A DNA stretch of 64,000 bases, from contig NC_005363.1 of the NCBI RefSeq assembly GCF_000196175.1, forward strand, positions 1,550,001-1,614,000. Direction: 5' to 3'. The position numbers and the translations under genes were made by a program. The notes below the pieces were generated by a model that was not told the origin of the DNA, ran no database searches, and saw nothing but the letters and a program-made list of their open reading frames with translations. This stretch comes from Bdellovibrio bacteriovorus HD100. Lineage in GTDB: Bacteria > Bdellovibrionota > Bdellovibrionia > Bdellovibrionales > Bdellovibrionaceae. Positions 61,532-64,000 of this stretch are shown here, one piece after another (the first letter of the stretch is position 1; each line of letters starts with the position of its first letter).

Positions 61532-61634
61532 TGAAGAACTCTATTTTTTGGACGCTAATCTGTCACTGAGTTTTTGCGCTCACACGCGTTAATGCTGGTG
61601 TGGGGGGAAGAAATTTATGTAGGATATCCAACTG

Positions 61635-63305
61635 ATGCGTTTGAAAGTGCCAAATAGAAATCTAGTCTTATGGGGTTTGTTGCTCCTAAGTCTGCTAAGT
61701 ATATCGTTGCAAGTTGCTGTTTTTAAGATCAGCTTGCCCGGCAAACTTTTGATGCCCTGGTTGCTGTATTTCTCTTGTTTGTTGTTTTTAAGGCCTTTCT
61801 CTGCAGCTTTGATGGTGTTTTTCGTCGAGTGTTTTTTTCTGCGAATCCATCTAATGAAGATGGCATTGACGAACTCTCCGTTTGAGGCTTCAGACATCTT
61901 TGCTTGGAAGCAGGCGTTGTTCCTAAAAAGTTATGCAGACTATGTTCTGCCAGCGATTGTGATCGGAATTCTGGTAAGTCTATGGAGGGGGTTGTCCTTC
62001 TCGAAGAAGCAGCTCTTGTTCTTGCCGGTGTTTTTTGTTGTTGCGACATCTTTTGTGCAGGAGCGGCAGCCAACTGAAACTCAAGACAGTTTGGTGGGTA
62101 CCTTGTTTAAGGTGACCCGGGTGAACTATGTGGATTGGAGTTTCACCACCAACGTCAAAGAAAATGGCATTTTGAATCATATTTTCCTGACTTTACCAAC
62201 GGGCCAGATCCCGGCCAAAGGCAAGCTTCCATATGACGATGTAAAGTCTTTGGTGGATGTAAAAAGGCCGAAGGAAGAACCCGATGTGTTCCTGGTGCTT
62301 TGCGAATCCTGTTACACCAGCAGTAATGATAGCTTTGTGACCCCGATTGCAGACCTTGAAAAAGAGGGCTTTGCTCATTCGACGGTGATTTCTCCGGTGT
62401 ATGGTGGGATGACGGCCGAGGCCGAGTTCGAGGTTTTGACGGGTTTGCCAAGCCGTCGCTATAAGGGCATTGATTTTCAGTACTTTGCTGAGCGTTACTC
62501 CAAGACAGCCATGGCGGTTCCTCGAATATTTTCTGAAAATGGTTATGACACATGGTCTGCACACGCCAATGACGGCTTTTTCTGGAAGCGTGATATCGTT
62601 CACCCGAAATTCGGATTTCAAAGATCTTTCTTTGCAGAGGATATGAATTTGCCTGAAAAAGGTAAGTATCCAGAAGATAAAGTGCTTTTTGATCTGGCTC
62701 TTGCAAAGTACCAAGAAAGTCTTGAGGCTGGAAAAAAGACTTTTGCTTTTCTTATCACTGTTTATACCCACGGACCCTATGCTGACACAGATGGTGACGG
62801 TGGCGAGGCGGTTTATAAAGAAAAACTTGATAAAACTGTAAAACAGTTTTTAGAGTTCCAGTCTGCGGCCGCAGAGTTGGCGAAGAAAAACAAACGTCCT
62901 GTGATGTTTGTGATTTTCGGTGATCATAAGCCTGCAATGACGCTGTCTTTTTATCGCCGACATGAGTTTACAGAGGACTATTTCAGCACGACCGGGTCAA
63001 GAAACCAGTCCTTTCTGTTTTCGACTTTGAGTCCCTCGCAGCAGATTGTGTATGGCAAGGTGCCGATGTATGTGAAGGGGTATGGTCTGAAAGCAGATGG
63101 TGTGTCTGAGGCTATTGCTAGAGCGAATGAAGAGCGTCCGATATTCTGTCTGCCTGGTGTTTTGTCTGAAAAGATAGGAATTCATAATTCATTCTATAGT
63201 TATCTGGTAGATGCTTGTCGCAAGAATCCTGAGTACCTAGTAGATCCTGAATTCCTCAGAAAATACTTTGCTGAGGGGATTTATGGCGGGCGATTGTTTG
63301 ATTAG
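61635..63305 (+). CDS. Phosphoglycerol-transferase-like membrane enzyme, paralogue B
   Basis: A 556-residue paralogue of the 58636 gene with the same layout: N-terminal transmembrane helices, then the periplasmic domain with E224, T260 (VYGGMTAEAEFEVLTGLPS) and FGDHKPAM. About two thirds of the first 60 residues are identical by eye, and the segment around the nucleophile is almost unchanged. The differences concentrate in the membrane part and near residues 145-160. Divergent from the O-antigen ligase gene; an AT-rich gap of about 190 nt without a gene follows. Confidence 0.82.
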   Translation: MRLKVPNRNLVLWGLLLLSLLSISLQVAVFKISLPGKLLMPWLLYFSCLLFLRPFSAALMVFFVECFFLRIHLMKMALTNSPFEASDIFAWKQALFLKSYADYVLPAIVIGILVSLWRGLSFSKKQLLFLPVFFVVATSFVQERQPTETQDSLVGTLFKVTRVNYVDWSFTTNVKENGILNHIFLTLPTGQIPAKGKLPYDDVKSLVDVKRPKEEPDVFLVLCESCYTSSNDSFVTPIADLEKEGFAHSTVISPVYGGMTAEAEFEVLTGLPSRRYKGIDFQYFAERYSKTAMAVPRIFSENGYDTWSAHANDGFFWKRDIVHPKFGFQRSFFAEDMNLPEKGKYPEDKVLFDLALAKYQESLEAGKKTFAFLITVYTHGPYADTDGDGGEAVYKEKLDKTVKQFLEFQSAAAELAKKNKRPVMFVIFGDHKPAMTLSFYRRHEFTEDYFSTTGSRNQSFLFSTLSPSQQIVYGKVPMYVKGYGLKADGVSEAIARANEERPIFCLPGVLSEKIGIHNSFYSYLVDACRKNPEYLVDPEFLRKYFAEGIYGGRLFD

Positions 63306-63494
63306 TTAGAATATATTAGAAATTTCGGAAGCTATTTGTTGTGTGTTCCAAGCTACCGAGGTTCAGTTTATTTTGAAGAAGTAGTATTGGGTGTTGTAAA
63401 CCTCGCTGGCGCCCCGCGGCGGGATTTTCGATCAAAGAAGTGACTACTTCAGAGTATTCTGGTTGGTCTTATATAGAGAGATGGAGTTGAGTCA

Positions 63495-64000
63495 GTGAAG
63501 TATTTTTGGATGTTGGAGTATCTGGTTTGCAAAGCTTTGAAAAAGTTGAGACCAAGAGCGATTAGAGGAAGTTCTGTCCATAAGGGCTCCAGCATTGGGC
63601 CGGGGTCTGAGTTTTTGAGTTCAGAAATGGATCGAAATTCGTATCTCGGAGTGTCATGTAGAGTGGTGGATACTAAAATTGGCAGTTTCTGCTCAATTGC
63701 AAATGATTGTTGCATAGGTTTAGATACGCACTCAATAGATTGGGTTTCCACCTCCCCAGTGTTCAATAAGAATAGGGAACAAATTAAAACAAAATATTCG
63801 AAGCATGAGTTTAAGACGCGGACTGTTGTCTCTATAGGCAACGATGTATGGATTGGGGAGAAGGTGGTCATTAAGTCGGGTGTTACTATCGGCACCGGCG
63901 CAATAATTGGTGCAGGTAGTGTCGTGACCAAAGATGTACCCCCCTATGAGATTTGGGGTGGGGTACCTGCTAAGTGTATTCGACAGCGATTTCCGGCCGA
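63495..64000 (+). CDS. Hexapeptide-repeat acetyltransferase (CatB/xenobiotic type), 3' truncated by window
   Basis: An open frame running off the window end encodes a left-handed beta-helix acetyltransferase. After a basic start ([20 protein letters not shown]), the hexapeptide turns appear as [15 protein letters not shown], then [38 protein letters not shown] and [13 protein letters not shown], which is the classical end of the CatB/Vat-like family. DTHSIDW carries the probable catalytic His. The start is GTG at 63495 with GGAG eight bases upstream; ATG at 63510 is an alternative. In context it probably O- or N-acetylates a sugar of the surface glycan. The final residues may lie just outside the window. 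Confidence 0.85.
   Translation, partial: MKYFWMLEYLVCKALKKLRPRAIRGSSVHKGSSIGPGSEFLSSEMDRNSYLGVSCRVVDTKIGSFCSIANDCCIGLDTHSIDWVSTSPVFNKNREQIKTKYSKHEFKTRTVVSIGNDVWIGEKVVIKSGVTIGTGAIIGAGSVVTKDVPPYEIWGGVPAKCIRQRFPA

Noticed and set aside
63306-63494. GC-rich CGCCCCGCGGCGGGATTTT as a terminator after paralogue B
   Set aside because: The stem is only about 4 bp and lies over 90 nt from the stop codon; not convincing.

Overview
The window reads like a chromosomal segment of a Bdellovibrio-type predator (Bdellovibrionota), most likely Bdellovibrio bacteriovorus or a close relative. The points in favour are a complete lower mevalonate operon in a Gram-negative genome, a secreted trimeric-fibre-like protein ending in an S74 intramolecular chaperone (the layout of Bdellovibrio adhesive fibre proteins), very large secreted and lipoprotein genes, moderate GC and tight packing. 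The assignment is inference; no marker gene such as rRNA is present.

Layout. 1-12.0 kb: the 3' end of infC closed by a strong terminator, dtd, then on the minus strand a probable operon of a giant 2828-residue lipoprotein (Ig-like, CUB, Calx-beta and RCC1-like modules), an esterase and a CoA-transferase. 12.0-18.1 kb: a structured leader, rpmI-rplT and, with no terminator between, the isoprenoid genes fni-mvaA-GHMP kinase-mvaD-mevalonate kinase. 18.1-22.1 kb: an AlkD-like repair protein, then a minus-strand operon of rsmG, a TPR/winged-helix regulator, a small secreted protein and a SpoU methyltransferase. 22.2-26.6 kb: pheS-pheT, ihfA and a MerR-type regulator, ended by a terminator. The familiar infC-rpmI-rplT-pheS-pheT-ihfA order is kept, but split by two insertions of about 12 and 9 kb.

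26.7-34.6 kb is accessory: tRNA-Pro(GGG), the fibre-like protein, an HTH regulator overlapping by 4 nt a 40-residue secreted Gly/Ser peptide gene that ORF length cut-offs would miss, a secreted protein divergent from a His-rich peptide and a Cys-rich copper-storage-like protein across a cluster of GGACA/TGTCC inverted repeats, an AI-2E-type membrane protein, a bleomycin-hydrolase-like peptidase and an unknown protein. 34.7-45.4 kb: fatty acid cis/trans isomerase, a histidine phosphatase, an EI24/CysZ-like protein, a Fur-family regulator, a PAS histidine kinase, pstSCAB and an outer-membrane barrel. 45.5-51.7 kb: an orphan deacetylase-accessory domain, a GNAT fragment, an apparently degenerate CDP-glucose-dehydratase-like protein and a SWIM/SNF2 helicase.

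51.7-64 kb is a cell-surface polysaccharide locus: an MBOAT/SGNH O-acetylation pair, an ArnT/PMT-like transferase, three phosphoglycerol-transferase-fold membrane enzymes (two of them close paralogues in direct orientation), a GT17 glycosyltransferase, an O-antigen ligase and a hexapeptide acetyltransferase cut by the window end. These genes probably build and decorate LPS or another envelope glycan. The most original leads are the regulator/secreted-peptide pair at 29.3-30.2 kb, the ribosomal-mevalonate transcription unit, the phosphoglycerol-transferase triplet around the O-antigen ligase, and a short motif that repeatedly begins on stop codons.
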